A stretch of DNA of 64,000 nt from Clostridia bacterium (GCA_017521025.1 JAFXEB010000033.1:62001-126000); one strand, 5' to 3'; counted from the stretch's first letter, positions 24,561 through 33,332 are shown. Numbers and translations: made by a program. Notes: a model not told the origin generated them from the letters alone.

Positions 24561-24650
24561 TTGTGGGGGAGTAATTCCGTGTCTGTGGCACGGGGCAGGT
24601 CAACAGCAAGGCGTTTTACGTCTGGTCTGTCCTTAATGAATGAGACTCAT
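24561..24650 (+). promoter_or_regulatory. yybP-ykoY (Mn2+) riboswitch
   Basis: The leader has the family's conserved loop GGGGAGTA (about 24566-24573), an internal GGTCAACA (24598-24605) and a closing TGAGAC (24641-24646), in the order and approximate spacing of the Mn2+-sensing yybP-ykoY aptamer. That aptamer often lies ahead of P-type ATPases and other Mn exporters. An intrinsic terminator begins inside the last conserved segment, so ligand binding should block termination and turn the ATPase on. The match was made by eye. Confidence 0.75.
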
Positions 24651-24679
24651 ATACGTTACTTGCGTGTATGAGTTTTTTG
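24645..24679 (+). terminator. Riboswitch expression-platform terminator
   Basis: ACTCATATACG (24645-24655) pairs with CGTGTATGAGT (24663-24673, one G-U), followed by six Ts. The 5' arm overlaps the conserved TGAGAC of the aptamer, making aptamer and terminator mutually exclusive. Confidence 0.8.
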
Positions 24680-24757
24680 TTAGCCCAATTTAGTTTAATA
24701 TTATAAATCTATGTTAGGGTGTGTTAAGCACCCTGATACATACGAGGAGGTTTTTTT

Positions 24758-27391
24758 GTGAAAGAATATTTCCGCAGCTCGGAGGAGGTACTGAACGAGC
24801 AGCAGACAACTGCTGAGGGAATCAGTGCAGAGGAGGCTGCAAAGAGGCTTGCCAAGCACGGTCCAAACAAGCTTAGAGAGGGTAAGAAGGTTTCTTTGAT
24901 AAAGAAGTTCTTTATGGAGCTTGCCGACCCTATGATAATAATATTGCTTGTTGCGGCAGTTATCTCGGGCGTTATGGCGGCTATTGAGAACGAGGCGCCC
25001 TTTGACGTAATTATTATACTGACCGTGGTGCTTATCAACGCTATTCTCGGCGTTGTACAGGAAAGCAAGGCAGAGCAGGCTATTGCCGCACTGCAGGAGA
25101 TAGCGGCGGCTACCTCCAAGGTTATCAGAGGCGGACGCATGCTTACCGTACACAGCACCGAGCTTGTTCCCGGCGATATTATAGTGCTTGAGGCGGGCGA
25201 CTCTGTCCCTGCAGACGCACGCATTATAGAATGCGCCAGCATGAAGGTGGAGGAGGCTGCACTGACGGGTGAATCCGTGCCGGTTACAAAGACCGAGGGT
25301 GTGCTTTATCCCTCCGAGGGCGGCGATGTGCCTCTCGGCGACAGAAAGAATATGCTTTATATGGGCAGTACCGTGGTATACGGACGTGGCAAAGCTGTTG
25401 TTGTTGCTACCGCTATGGATACGGAGATGGGCAAGATAGCAGATGCGCTCACCGTTGCCAAGGACGGCGAAACGCCCTTACAGAAAAAGCTTTCTCAGCT
25501 CAGCAAGATACTTACGGTGCTTGTACTTATTATCTGCGCCGTGATATTCGCTATTGAGCTTGTAAGAGCTCCGCAGATAGAAAAGCACGTGATTCTCGAC
25601 ACCTTTATGGTGGCGGTAAGCCTTGCAGTTGCGGCTATCCCCGAGGGGCTTGCGGCTGTTGTTACCATAGTGCTTGCCATCGGCGTTACCAATATGTCGG
25701 GGCGCAAGGCTGTTATCAGAAAGCTTACCGCTGTTGAGACTCTTGGCTGTACCCAGATAATATGCTCCGATAAGACGGGCACCCTTACGCAAAATAAAAT
25801 GACCGTGGTAGAGGTGTTCTCAGACGACGAGGCACTGCATACCAACGCAATGTCCCTTTGCAGCGACGCTGTACAGGGCGAGGACGGTGAGGCGGTAGGC
25901 GAGCCTACCGAGTGCGCTCTTGTCAATGCCGCAACCAAGGCTTCACTGCCCAAGGATGAGCAGTCCGCACTGTTCCCCAGAATAGGCGAGGCACCCTTTG
26001 ACTCTATGCGTAAGATGATGTCTACGGTACACAAGACTGCGGACGGTACTATCATACAGTACACCAAGGGTGCGCCCGACGAGGTACTGAAGAAGTGCAG
26101 TACAGCCTACATAGGCGGCAAGATGGTACCTCTTACCGACGAGATAAGAAAGACCGTGCTCGGCGCAAACAAGGCTATGGCTGACAGAGCCCTTCGTGTA
26201 CTGTGCTCTGCCATGCGCATCTGGAAGGATGCTCCTGCCGAATACACGCCCGAGTATCTGGAAAATGAGCTTTGCTACCTTGGTCTGTCGGGCATGATCG
26301 ATCCCGTACGCCCCGAGGTAAAGGATGCTATAGTTCAGTGCCGCAGTGCAGGCATACGTCCCATTATGATCACAGGCGACCACAAGGACACTGCCGTTGC
26401 CATTGCCAAGGAGCTTGGAATTCTTAAAGACGAAAGCGGCGCAGTAACGGGTGCGGAGCTTAACGGCTTCAGCGATGAATATCTGGCAGAGAATATTGAA
26501 AAGTTTTCCGTTTACGCCCGTGTTCAGCCCGAGCACAAGGTGCGCATAGTAAAGGCTTGGAGTGACAAGGGCTGTATAACTGCTATGACGGGCGACGGCG
26601 TAAACGATGCACCCTCCATAAAGAACGCCGATATCGGTGTCGGTATGGGTATCACGGGTACTGACGTTACCAAGAATGTTGCCGATATGGTATTGGCAGA
26701 CGACAATTTTGCTACCATAGTATCTGCCGTAGAGGAAGGCAGAAGGATATACGACAATATAAGGAAGGCAATACAGTATCTGCTGTCCTCCAATCTGGCA
26801 GAGGTATTTGCGATATTCGCCGCCACGCTGCTTGGCTTTACGGTGCTTGAGGCACCCCACCTGCTTTGGATAAACCTTGTTACCGACTCTATCCCTGCCC
26901 TTGCATTGGGTATGGAAAAGGCAGAGGCTGACATTATGCAAAGGAAGCCGAGAGATGCAAACGATGGTGTGTTTGCAGGCGGTATGGGCTTTGACGTAGT
27001 ATTTCAGGGTCTGATCGTTGCCTGTCTCACCATAGGCTCCTTCTTTATCGGTCACTATATGGAGTTTGGCACTTGGGGCTTTGCAGACAGCAACCACGGC
27101 ATCACTATGGCGTTCCTCACCCTCTCGATGGTAGAGATAGTTCATTCCTTCAATATGCGCTCAAGAAGGAGCAGTGTGTTCTCCATAAAGGGTCATAACA
27201 AGGTTCTGTGGGGCGCTATGGCTCTGTCTCTTGCGCTTACCACTCTCGTTGTGTTTGTGCCCTTCCTCAGAAACGCTTTCAGCTTTACCGCTGTTTCCTT
27301 CAAGGAATACGGCATAGCATTGGGCATTGCCTTTACCATACTGCCCATTATGGAGCTTGTTAAGCTGGTACAGAGAAAGCTCGGCAAATAA
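24758..27391 (+). CDS. P2-type cation ATPase (Ca2+/Mn2+ exporter type)
   Basis: The 877-residue ATPase starts at GTG 24758 after GAGGAGG. It has the actuator TGES loop (EEAALTGESVPVT), the phosphorylation motif CSDKTGTLTQ with Asp338, the KGAPDE nucleotide segment and MTGDGVNDAPS. Transport-site residues are readable: IPEGLAAV in TM4, SSNLAEV in TM5 and NLVTDSIPALALG in TM6. These resemble SERCA-type pumps with both sites. Related bacterial pumps export Ca2+; those behind yybP-ykoY riboswitches export Mn2+. The leader here favours Mn2+, but selectivity is inferred. It is monocistronic, ending at a terminator at 27412. Confidence 0.92.
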   Translation: MKEYFRSSEEVLNEQQTTAEGISAEEAAKRLAKHGPNKLREGKKVSLIKKFFMELADPMIIILLVAAVISGVMAAIENEAPFDVIIILTVVLINAILGVVQESKAEQAIAALQEIAAATSKVIRGGRMLTVHSTELVPGDIIVLEAGDSVPADARIIECASMKVEEAALTGESVPVTKTEGVLYPSEGGDVPLGDRKNMLYMGSTVVYGRGKAVVVATAMDTEMGKIADALTVAKDGETPLQKKLSQLSKILTVLVLIICAVIFAIELVRAPQIEKHVILDTFMVAVSLAVAAIPEGLAAVVTIVLAIGVTNMSGRKAVIRKLTAVETLGCTQIICSDKTGTLTQNKMTVVEVFSDDEALHTNAMSLCSDAVQGEDGEAVGEPTECALVNAATKASLPKDEQSALFPRIGEAPFDSMRKMMSTVHKTADGTIIQYTKGAPDEVLKKCSTAYIGGKMVPLTDEIRKTVLGANKAMADRALRVLCSAMRIWKDAPAEYTPEYLENELCYLGLSGMIDPVRPEVKDAIVQCRSAGIRPIMITGDHKDTAVAIAKELGILKDESGAVTGAELNGFSDEYLAENIEKFSVYARVQPEHKVRIVKAWSDKGCITAMTGDGVNDAPSIKNADIGVGMGITGTDVTKNVADMVLADDNFATIVSAVEEGRRIYDNIRKAIQYLLSSNLAEVFAIFAATLLGFTVLEAPHLLWINLVTDSIPALALGMEKAEADIMQRKPRDANDGVFAGGMGFDVVFQGLIVACLTIGSFFIGHYMEFGTWGFADSNHGITMAFLTLSMVEIVHSFNMRSRRSSVFSIKGHNKVLWGAMALSLALTTLVVFVPFLRNAFSFTAVSFKEYGIALGIAFTILPIMELVKLVQRKLGK

Positions 27392-27411
27392 ACCACAATC
27401 TGCAAAAAAGC

Positions 27412-27448
27412 ATCCCCACCGATATAAATGCTCGGTGGGGATTTCTTA
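27412..27448. terminator. Bidirectional intrinsic terminator
   Basis: ATCCCCACCGA (27412-27422) pairs with TCGGTGGGGAT (27432-27442). It lies between the convergent ATPase and DtxR-family genes. Confidence 0.85.
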
Positions 27449-27459
27449 TTTACGGGAGC

Positions 27460-27819
27460 TTATACGCTAAGATGCTTTTTTATTGCCTCAAAGGAGGTAT
27501 CGCTAATATGATGCTCTATCCTGCAGGCATCCTCTGAAGCGGTCTGCTCATCAACGCCCAGACCTATGAGAAATTTCGTAATGATAGTGTGCTTTTCATA
27601 AATAGTAGAGGCTATGCGATGCCCCTCCTCGGTAAGCTCAAGAAAGCCGTCTTTACCTACGGTGATATAGCCGCCCGACTTAAGTATACTCATAGCACGG
27701 CTTACGGAGGGTTTGGAATAGCCCAGATACTCGCCTACGTCAATAGAACGGACTGCCCCTTTTTTTGATAATACATATATCGCCTCAAGATACATCTCAC
27801 CCGACTCCTGCACTGCCAC
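27460..27819 (-). CDS. DtxR/MntR-family metal-dependent repressor
   Basis: The 119-residue protein has a winged HTH (about 4-60; SIDVGEYLGYSKPSVSRAMSIL) and a dimerisation and metal-binding helical domain (about 65-119) with EEGHRIA, EKHTII and DACRIEHHIS. His and Glu residues there match DtxR/MntR metal ligands. There is no SH3-like third domain, as in MntR. GTG 27819 is preferred because GAGGTGAG lies at normal spacing; GTG 27828 overlaps that site. It is divergent from feoA, whose promoter carries palindromes of the type this family binds, so it probably represses feoAB with Fe2+ or Mn2+. Confidence 0.85.
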   Translation of the reverse strand: MAVQESGEMYLEAIYVLSKKGAVRSIDVGEYLGYSKPSVSRAMSILKSGGYITVGKDGFLELTEEGHRIASTIYEKHTIITKFLIGLGVDEQTASEDACRIEHHISDTSFEAIKKHLSV

Positions 27820-28006
27820 AAGCCTCACCTCTTTCGCACCGTTTTATATAACATATATAGAATATCACATTATTTATTAAATTTCAAGTGTTTAATCAAC
27901 CGATGCAGGCTCATTTATCTTGTACACTCTGCACAATTGTCCGCCCGTTTATAGAAAGCAGGCTTTGTGCCAGATGTAAAAATTGAAATATTTTGCTATA
28001 TTCTTA

Positions 28007-28035
28007 TTGACAAATCCGCTTTGCAGGTATATAAT
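28007..28035 (+). promoter_or_regulatory. Consensus sigma-A promoter of the feo operon
   Basis: TTGACA (28007-28012), a 17-base spacer and TATAAT (28030-28035). The expected start near 28042 abuts the first operator palindrome. Confidence 0.85.
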
Positions 28036-28044
28036 CAGCGTGTA

Positions 28045-28093
28045 GTTAGCGTATGCTAACCGCTGGATTGACGGTCGGTTAGCCAAGGCTAAC
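28045..28093. promoter_or_regulatory. Two putative DtxR-family operators upstream of feoA
   Basis: GTTAGC-GTAT-GCTAAC (28045-28060) and GTTAGC-CAAG-GCTAAC (28078-28093) are perfect 6-base inverted repeats with a 4-base spacer, 33 bases centre to centre. They resemble the half-site TTAG..CTAA of DtxR/IdeR boxes. They lie at and just after the transcription start, where a bound repressor would block initiation. Confidence 0.75.
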
Positions 28094-28140
28094 AGCAACA
28101 AGTGCATACAAATTACAGTTTTATAGGGAGACGTTTTGGT

Positions 28141-28362
28141 ATGAAAACCTTGAAGGACCTGAGGGTCGGCGAGACGGGTGTCGTCGTCAAGCTTCACAGC
28201 GATGGTGCTATAAAGCGCAGGATAATGGATATGGGCATTACCAAGGGCACCGAGATCTATATACGCAAGGTAGCTCCTCTTGGGGATCCTATCGAGCTTA
28301 ACCTGAGAGGCTATGAGCTTTCTTTAAGAAAAGCTGATGCGGAAAAGATTGAAATAAAGTAA
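28141..28362 (+). CDS. feoA: Ferrous iron transport protein A
   Basis: The 73-residue SH3-like FeoA protein (LKDLRVGETGVVVKLHSDG at the start; MDMGITKGTEIYIRKVAPLGDPIEL in the middle) is thought to stimulate FeoB GTPase and transport. ATG 28141 follows AGGGAGA; the longer in-frame GTG at 28102 lacks a ribosome site. It is the first gene of feoA-feoB-Cys-rich protein. Confidence 0.93.
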   Translation: MKTLKDLRVGETGVVVKLHSDGAIKRRIMDMGITKGTEIYIRKVAPLGDPIELNLRGYELSLRKADAEKIEIK

Positions 28363-28385
28363 CCTTAATAATTTTTTTGTAAAGC

Positions 28386-28403
28386 GGTTAGCACAGACTA
28401 ACC
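28386..28403. promoter_or_regulatory. Third DtxR-type palindrome, between feoA and feoB
   Basis: GGTTAGC-ACAG-ACTAACC (28386-28403) matches the two upstream sites with one mismatch in the inner base pair. It lies between feoA and feoB, just before the feoB ribosome site. Confidence 0.65.
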
Positions 28404-28419
28404 GAAGAGGAGAAGCCTT

Positions 28420-30573
28420 ATGTCTATTACGATTGCATTGGCGGGCAACCCCAATTGCGGCAAAACAACAATGTTCAACGCTCTTACGGGCTCAAACCAA
28501 TACGTAGGCAACTGGCCGGGCGTTACTGTGGAGAAAAAGGAAGGCAAGCTGAAAAAGAGCAATGATATTACCGTGACAGACCTGCCCGGTATATACTCCC
28601 TCTCTCCTTACACGCTTGAGGAGGTAGTTGCAAGGAACTATCTGATAAACGAGCGTCCCGACGCTATTCTTAACATAGTTGACGGCACAAACCTTGAGCG
28701 CAACCTTTACCTTACCACCCAGCTTATAGAGCTTGGCATACCCGTTGTGGTAGCTATCAATATGATGGACGTGGTCAGGAAGAACGGCGAGAGCATCAAC
28801 ACCGCCGAGCTTTCAAAAAGGATACGCTGTAAGGTAATAGAGATATCCGCCCTTAAGGGTGACAGCGTTATGGACGCTGCAGGCGCCGCAATAGACGCCG
28901 CAAAGGGTGGCAAAGCCGTGCCCCCCTCCGCTTTTTCCGGTACCGTAGAGCACGCACTGGCTCATATAGAGGAGGCGGCGATCCATGACCTGCCCAAGGA
29001 ACAGCAAAGATGGTACTCCATCAAGATATTTGAGCGTGACGAAAAGGTTATCGAAGAGCTTGGTCTTTCGGAAAAGGTACTTGCTCACATCGAGGAGGAT
29101 ATAGTCGCAGTAGAGACAGAGTTTGACGATGACGCAGACAGTATCATCACCAACGAGAGATACGAGTACATAGCAAAGCTCCTTGACGGATGCTATAAAA
29201 AGAAGCGTGTAGGTACGATGAGCATTTCTGACAAGATAGACAGGGTGCTTACCAACAGGATACTTGCGCTTCCCATTTTTGCGGCTATTATGTGGCTTCT
29301 TTATGCGGTAGCCATGGGCGGATACGCCTTTTCTATCGGCACCATTGGTACAGACTGGGTAAACGACGTGCTGTTTGGCGAGTGGATAGTACCCGGCGTT
29401 AACGGTTGGCTTACCGATATAGGCTGTGCAGATTGGCTTAACAGCCTTATCTCTGACGGTATAGTAAGCGGTGTAGGCGCAGTGCTTGGCTTTGTACCAC
29501 AGATAATGGTTATGTACCTGCTTCTTTCCATTCTTGAGGACGTAGGCTATATGGCGAGGGTAGCCTTCATCATGGATCGTCTGTTCAGACATTTCGGACT
29601 TTCGGGCAAGAGCTTTATTCCTTTGCTTATTGCGGTAGGCTGTAGTGTTCCGGGTATTATGGCAAGCCGTACTATCGAGCAGGAGCGTGACCGCAGAATG
29701 ACCATTATGACTACGGCGTTTATCCCCTGCGGCGCAAAGCTCCCCATTATTGCTATGTTTGCAGGCGCAATATTCGGAAACAGCGCCTGGGTTTCTCTCT
29801 CGGCTTTCTTTATAGGTATTGCCGCAGTGGTTATCTCGGGCATAATAATGAAGAAGTTCAAGACCTTTGCCGGCAAGCCTGCCCCCTTTGTTATGGAAAT
29901 GCCCGCATACCACGCCCCCTCCCTCCTAAATGTTATGAAAACCACTTGGGAAAGAGGATGGGATTTTATAAAGCGTGCAGGTACGGTAATACTTCTGTCC
30001 TGTATCATCCTTTGGTTCCTGCAGGGCTTTGGCTTTACCGACGGCAAGTTCGGAATGGTGGAGGACAACAATACCTCTATCCTCGCATACATCGGCAAGG
30101 CAGTTGCGTGGATATTCTACCCCATCGGCTGGCTTGGTGATATGGCGTGGAAGGCAACGGTTGCCACCGTTACCGGTCTTATCGCTAAGGAAGAGGTTGT
30201 TATGACCTTCGGCGTGCTTTACGGCGGCGGCGAGGTCAGCGAGGCAGGCGACGAGATATGGAGCCTTATCAGAAACGATTTCAACGGCATTCAGGCATAC
30301 TCCTTTATGATATTCAACCTCCTTTGCGCACCCTGCTTTGCGGCTATGGGCGCTATAAAGCGTGAGATGAACAATTGGAGATGGACCCTTGCAACCATCG
30401 GATATATGTGCGGCTTTGCTTATCTTATGTCCCTTATAGTATACCAGATAGGCTCTCTTATCGCTTACGGCAGCTTCGGTGTCGGAACCGTTATTGCATT
30501 CATGACTGTTGTAGTGCTTATCTACCTGCTTTTCAGAAGGAACAAGTATACAGAAGGCAAGCTTACGGCATAG
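28420..30573 (+). CDS. feoB: Ferrous iron transporter B
   Basis: The 717-residue protein has an N-terminal G domain: G1 GNPNCGKTT (8-16), G3 DLPGIYS, G4 NMMD and G5 SALKGD. A helical GDI-like spacer (about 170-260) and a membrane domain with about eight TM helices containing two Gate motifs follow. The gate Cys residues in VGCSVPGIMA and IPCGAKLPI are present. It imports Fe2+ across the cytoplasmic membrane. It lies 57 bases after feoA, the gap holding a third operator-like palindrome. Confidence 0.95.
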   Translation: MSITIALAGNPNCGKTTMFNALTGSNQYVGNWPGVTVEKKEGKLKKSNDITVTDLPGIYSLSPYTLEEVVARNYLINERPDAILNIVDGTNLERNLYLTTQLIELGIPVVVAINMMDVVRKNGESINTAELSKRIRCKVIEISALKGDSVMDAAGAAIDAAKGGKAVPPSAFSGTVEHALAHIEEAAIHDLPKEQQRWYSIKIFERDEKVIEELGLSEKVLAHIEEDIVAVETEFDDDADSIITNERYEYIAKLLDGCYKKKRVGTMSISDKIDRVLTNRILALPIFAAIMWLLYAVAMGGYAFSIGTIGTDWVNDVLFGEWIVPGVNGWLTDIGCADWLNSLISDGIVSGVGAVLGFVPQIMVMYLLLSILEDVGYMARVAFIMDRLFRHFGLSGKSFIPLLIAVGCSVPGIMASRTIEQERDRRMTIMTTAFIPCGAKLPIIAMFAGAIFGNSAWVSLSAFFIGIAAVVISGIIMKKFKTFAGKPAPFVMEMPAYHAPSLLNVMKTTWERGWDFIKRAGTVILLSCIILWFLQGFGFTDGKFGMVEDNNTSILAYIGKAVAWIFYPIGWLGDMAWKATVATVTGLIAKEEVVMTFGVLYGGGEVSEAGDEIWSLIRNDFNGIQAYSFMIFNLLCAPCFAAMGAIKREMNNWRWTLATIGYMCGFAYLMSLIVYQIGSLIAYGSFGVGTVIAFMTVVVLIYLLFRRNKYTEGKLTA

Positions 30574-30614
30574 TTTTTCAGAAAAAGTACAATAATTATA
30601 AAAGAGGTGACAGT

Positions 30615-30770
30615 ATGTTTAATTTACCTACGGTATTGATATCCATTGTATTGGTGGCGATAGTTGCGGCGATCATAGCAAGCAGCGTACGTGCAAGGAA
30701 GAAAGGCAAGGGTTGTGGCTGTGGCTGCAGTGGCTGTGCCTACAGAAATAGCTGTCACAGTGGCAAGTGA
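30615..30770 (+). CDS. FeoB-associated Cys-rich membrane protein
   Basis: The 51-residue protein has one N-terminal TM helix (about 4-23) and a Cys-rich tail (KGKGCGCGCSGCAYRNSCH, five Cys). This layout matches the PF12669-type proteins encoded after feoB in Firmicutes. Its role is presumed metal handling at the FeoB pore. The start follows AAAGAGGTGA, 41 bases after feoB. Confidence 0.88.
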   Translation: MFNLPTVLISIVLVAIVAAIIASSVRARKKGKGCGCGCSGCAYRNSCHSGK

Positions 30771-30840
30771 ACAAGAGACACACCCTCCTTTAAGTGTTTC
30801 TGACAATATACCTTCGCTTTGAGTTTTTACAAGTGAACGT

Positions 30841-30878
30841 TTCCCCTTTATCGCTATGCGGTGAAGGGGAATTCGTTT
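30841..30878 (+). terminator. Probable terminator of the feo operon
   Basis: TTCCCCTT (30841-30848) pairs with AAGGGGAA (30864-30871), with partial pairing in the loop, followed by TTCGTTTT. Confidence 0.6.
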
Positions 30879-30904
30879 TATGTGCCCTTTTGACTGCCGC
30901 CCTA

Positions 30905-30933
30905 TTGTAAAAGTGAAAAAGCTGTGGTATAAT
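30905..30933 (+). promoter_or_regulatory. Sigma-A promoter of the anchored-protein gene
   Basis: TTGTAA (30905-30910), a 17-base spacer and TATAAT (30928-30933), 33 bases before the ATG. Confidence 0.7.
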
Positions 30934-30966
30934 ACGCCGTGAGGAGACGCAAAAGGAGTTATTACA

Positions 30967-32061
30967 ATGGAGAATAAAACACAAGGCGTAAAAAGCTTTT
31001 TTTCTAATATATGGTACCATTACAAGTGGCATATCCTGATAGGGCTTATGATGCTCGTTGCCGTGGTGGTTGCTACGGCACAGTGCGTTGCCAAGGACGA
31101 GCCTGACGTTACCATACTTTTCATCGGTAACGCTGATATAGGCGAGGACAGAAACGCTATTATGGCTGACTTCGGCCACGTTGTCAGGGATGTTGACGGC
31201 GACGGGCAGAAGGCTTTGTCCTTTGCTTATTTCGGGCTGACGGACAGTGCCACCTCCAGCCGCTTTCAGACGGAGGTAGTGGCAGGCGACCATCACATAT
31301 ATATCGTTAATGACGATTACTATAAAAAGCTTGTGGGCAACGGCGTGCTTGCCGGTCTTGAAAGCGTGCTTGGCTATGTGCCCGAGGGCGCTATGGAAGA
31401 CGGCTACGGTATTCGCATCAAGTACCTGCACATAGGTGAGACTGACGGATTTGATATGATAGAGCGCAACAGCATAATATGCCTGCGCACAAACTCCTCC
31501 CTTGGAGCCAATTACAAAAACGGTACCCCTCTTTATAAGAACAACGTGGACTTTTTCCGCACGCTGCTTGAGTACAAGAGGGAGGCTGAGCATACAGAGG
31601 TTGAGTTGGTGCATATTGGAAAGCAGAGTCTTTATCAGGACACGGTAAACGCTTTGGAATACAGCGTTTATCACATAGGCAGAGAACAGTCTGCCGACAT
31701 TATTCCCCTGCTTGATTATGAAGAGTACAAGCTTAAAACGGGCGACTATGACCAGATACTCTTCGGTGAGGAGGAGAAGGCGGCGGCTGACGCCTTGGCT
31801 GAGGGCGGTAAAATAATGATACTGCACGAGGAGGTATACAGATACCTCCGTGACAAGGGGCTTTTAACAAAGCTTTCTGCCCTTGGGGTTGCCACGGGTG
31901 ACGAGCGTGAGGAGTACGGCGTAAGGCTTTCGGATACAAAGCTTTCGTCGGTGCCCGGCTTTGCCAGCCTTTTTGAGGACCTGTACCTTTGTGCTGGCGC
32001 AGGGGCGGAGGGATACAATGCCGAGATGTTTAAGTATCTGAGAGAGTGGACGGAGGAGTAG
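30967..32061 (+). CDS. Membrane-anchored extracellular protein of unknown function
   Basis: The 364-residue product has a short cytoplasmic N-terminus, one TM helix (about 22-40, ILIGLMMLVAVVVATAQCV) and a large outer domain. That domain begins DVTILFIGNADIG, with a Rossmann-like beta-strand feel, and contains HIYIVNDDYYKKL. This pattern resembles uncharacterised clostridial anchored proteins. No catalytic motif is recognised. It forms a two-gene unit with the small Cys-rich ORF that starts 3 bases after its stop. Confidence 0.6.
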   Translation: MENKTQGVKSFFSNIWYHYKWHILIGLMMLVAVVVATAQCVAKDEPDVTILFIGNADIGEDRNAIMADFGHVVRDVDGDGQKALSFAYFGLTDSATSSRFQTEVVAGDHHIYIVNDDYYKKLVGNGVLAGLESVLGYVPEGAMEDGYGIRIKYLHIGETDGFDMIERNSIICLRTNSSLGANYKNGTPLYKNNVDFFRTLLEYKREAEHTEVELVHIGKQSLYQDTVNALEYSVYHIGREQSADIIPLLDYEEYKLKTGDYDQILFGEEEKAAADALAEGGKIMILHEEVYRYLRDKGLLTKLSALGVATGDEREEYGVRLSDTKLSSVPGFASLFEDLYLCAGAGAEGYNAEMFKYLREWTEE

Positions 32062-32064
32062 GCT

Positions 32065-32295
32065 ATGTTCAAACGCAAGAAAAACGAGTTTCCCGAGGAG
32101 AGCCGTGCCTGCGGCTACTGTGAGCACGCTACTCTTTTGGGTGACAGCGGCACCTGTATTTGCGACGGAAAAGGTATAGTGCAGTGCGACGGCTTTTGCA
32201 AGAGCTTTGTGCCCGACCTGCTTAAGCTTAAGCCGAGGGTGCTGAGGCTTACCGACCCTGAGGAAAACAAAAGACTGTTTGAGGAAATCAAATAA
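32065..32295 (+). CDS. Small Cys-rich (probable Zn-binding) protein
   Basis: The 76-residue protein has six Cys in CGYCEH (16-21), CICDGKG (31-37) and CDGFCKSF (41-48), spaced as in small metal-binding folds. A basic N-terminus and a helical C-terminus follow no named family. It is co-transcribed with the preceding anchored protein and ends at a terminator at 32305. Confidence 0.65.
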   Translation: MFKRKKNEFPEESRACGYCEHATLLGDSGTCICDGKGIVQCDGFCKSFVPDLLKLKPRVLRLTDPEENKRLFEEIK

Positions 32296-32304
32296 ACTAT
32301 AAAA

Positions 32305-32349
32305 AAGCTCCGAGCTGTGATAATACAGCTTGGAGCTTCTACTTTTTTT
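32305..32349. terminator. Bidirectional intrinsic terminator
   Basis: AAGCTCCGAGCTGT (32305-32318) pairs with ACAGCTTGGAGCTT (32325-32338), followed by a T-run. It lies between convergent genes. Confidence 0.8.
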
Positions 32350-32350
32350 G

Positions 32351-33274
32351 CTATTGATTTATGGCTATGGTCACGGGTGGCATAGGCACGTAGTCATAGC
32401 TGTCGGTCTCCCAATTAAAAATAGCCTTTTGTCCCGTAACGGAGAGCCTTTCAGCCGTGTAGTCAAATAAAAGCCTTAGCTTGCCCTGAGACTCTGCCTT
32501 GGTTACCCAGCCTGCGCTTATATCAGTCCTGCCCTGCACGCTGTCTGCATAGCTGTAGAAAAGGGAGTAATCGTGATATTTGCCCGATGAATAGTCGTAG
32601 TCATTGACAGTCTCGCTATGGAGCACGGAAACGATAGTGCTGTTTTCATATTTGACTATAGCTCGGTCGGTTTGGTTTTGCAAAGCGTATTCGCCCTCGC
32701 CAATAACGCAAAAATCTATGAAATACGCCTCTGCGCCATCGGTATGGCAAAGCATTGTAAAGCTGCCGTTATCTTTACAGAATATCTCCTCGGTACAGCT
32801 TTGAGCCTTGCCGTCCTTCTCGAGCTTATAGCTTAGGCTGTATCCCTTTTCCGTTTTGCTTACCGATATATCCTTGTAGCCGTAAAGAGCATAGGCACGC
32901 TCCACCGTCTCTATACCCTTTTCTCTGCCAAGGTCGGCAACAAGCAAAAGTCTGTAGGAGCTGAAAGGGGAATAATGAACGTTAAGGTAAGCGCTATTGT
33001 TTATATAGTTGTCGGGGTCAGCGATTTCAAGAGCCTCGTTATTCGCCTCGATGCTGTCACCCACCGCCGCCTTCATATCTGCGATAACCTTTGTATACAG
33101 GCTGTGACCCAAGGCAAAGCCGCTAAGCGCCTGCTCGGTGCCGCTATCAGTGCCGAGGCTGTGGTCGCCCGAGGCGGCGCTGTCGGTACCGTTCCCCTGC
33201 CCTGTCTCACCGCCGCAGGTAGCGAGGGATAAAACAAGAGCTATGAGCACAACAAAAGAAAACAGTTTTTTCAT
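32351..33274 (-). CDS. Lipoprotein of unknown function
   Basis: The 307-residue product starts at ATG 33274, with GGAGG upstream, and has a lipoprotein signal (VLSLATC, Cys about 20). A Gly/Ser/Asp-rich linker follows, then two similar-looking beta-rich blocks (GYSLSYKLEKDG; KLRLLFDYTAERLSV). No family is recognised. It lies 58 bases downstream of upp on the same strand, after a hairpin. Confidence 0.65.
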   Translation of the reverse strand: MKKLFSFVVLIALVLSLATCGGETGQGNGTDSAASGDHSLGTDSGTEQALSGFALGHSLYTKVIADMKAAVGDSIEANNEALEIADPDNYINNSAYLNVHYSPFSSYRLLLVADLGREKGIETVERAYALYGYKDISVSKTEKGYSLSYKLEKDGKAQSCTEEIFCKDNGSFTMLCHTDGAEAYFIDFCVIGEGEYALQNQTDRAIVKYENSTIVSVLHSETVNDYDYSSGKYHDYSLFYSYADSVQGRTDISAGWVTKAESQGKLRLLFDYTAERLSVTGQKAIFNWETDSYDYVPMPPVTIAINQ

Positions 33275-33293
33275 AATACCTCCGTATACAGCG

Positions 33294-33317
33294 TTGGCAG
33301 GGTAAAAACCCTGCCAA
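33294..33317 (-). terminator. Hairpin between upp and the lipoprotein gene
   Basis: TTGGCAGGGT (33294-33303) pairs perfectly with ACCCTGCCAA (33308-33317). No U-run follows on the minus strand, so termination may be weak. Confidence 0.5.
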
Positions 33318-33332
33318 GCCTCATATATACTT

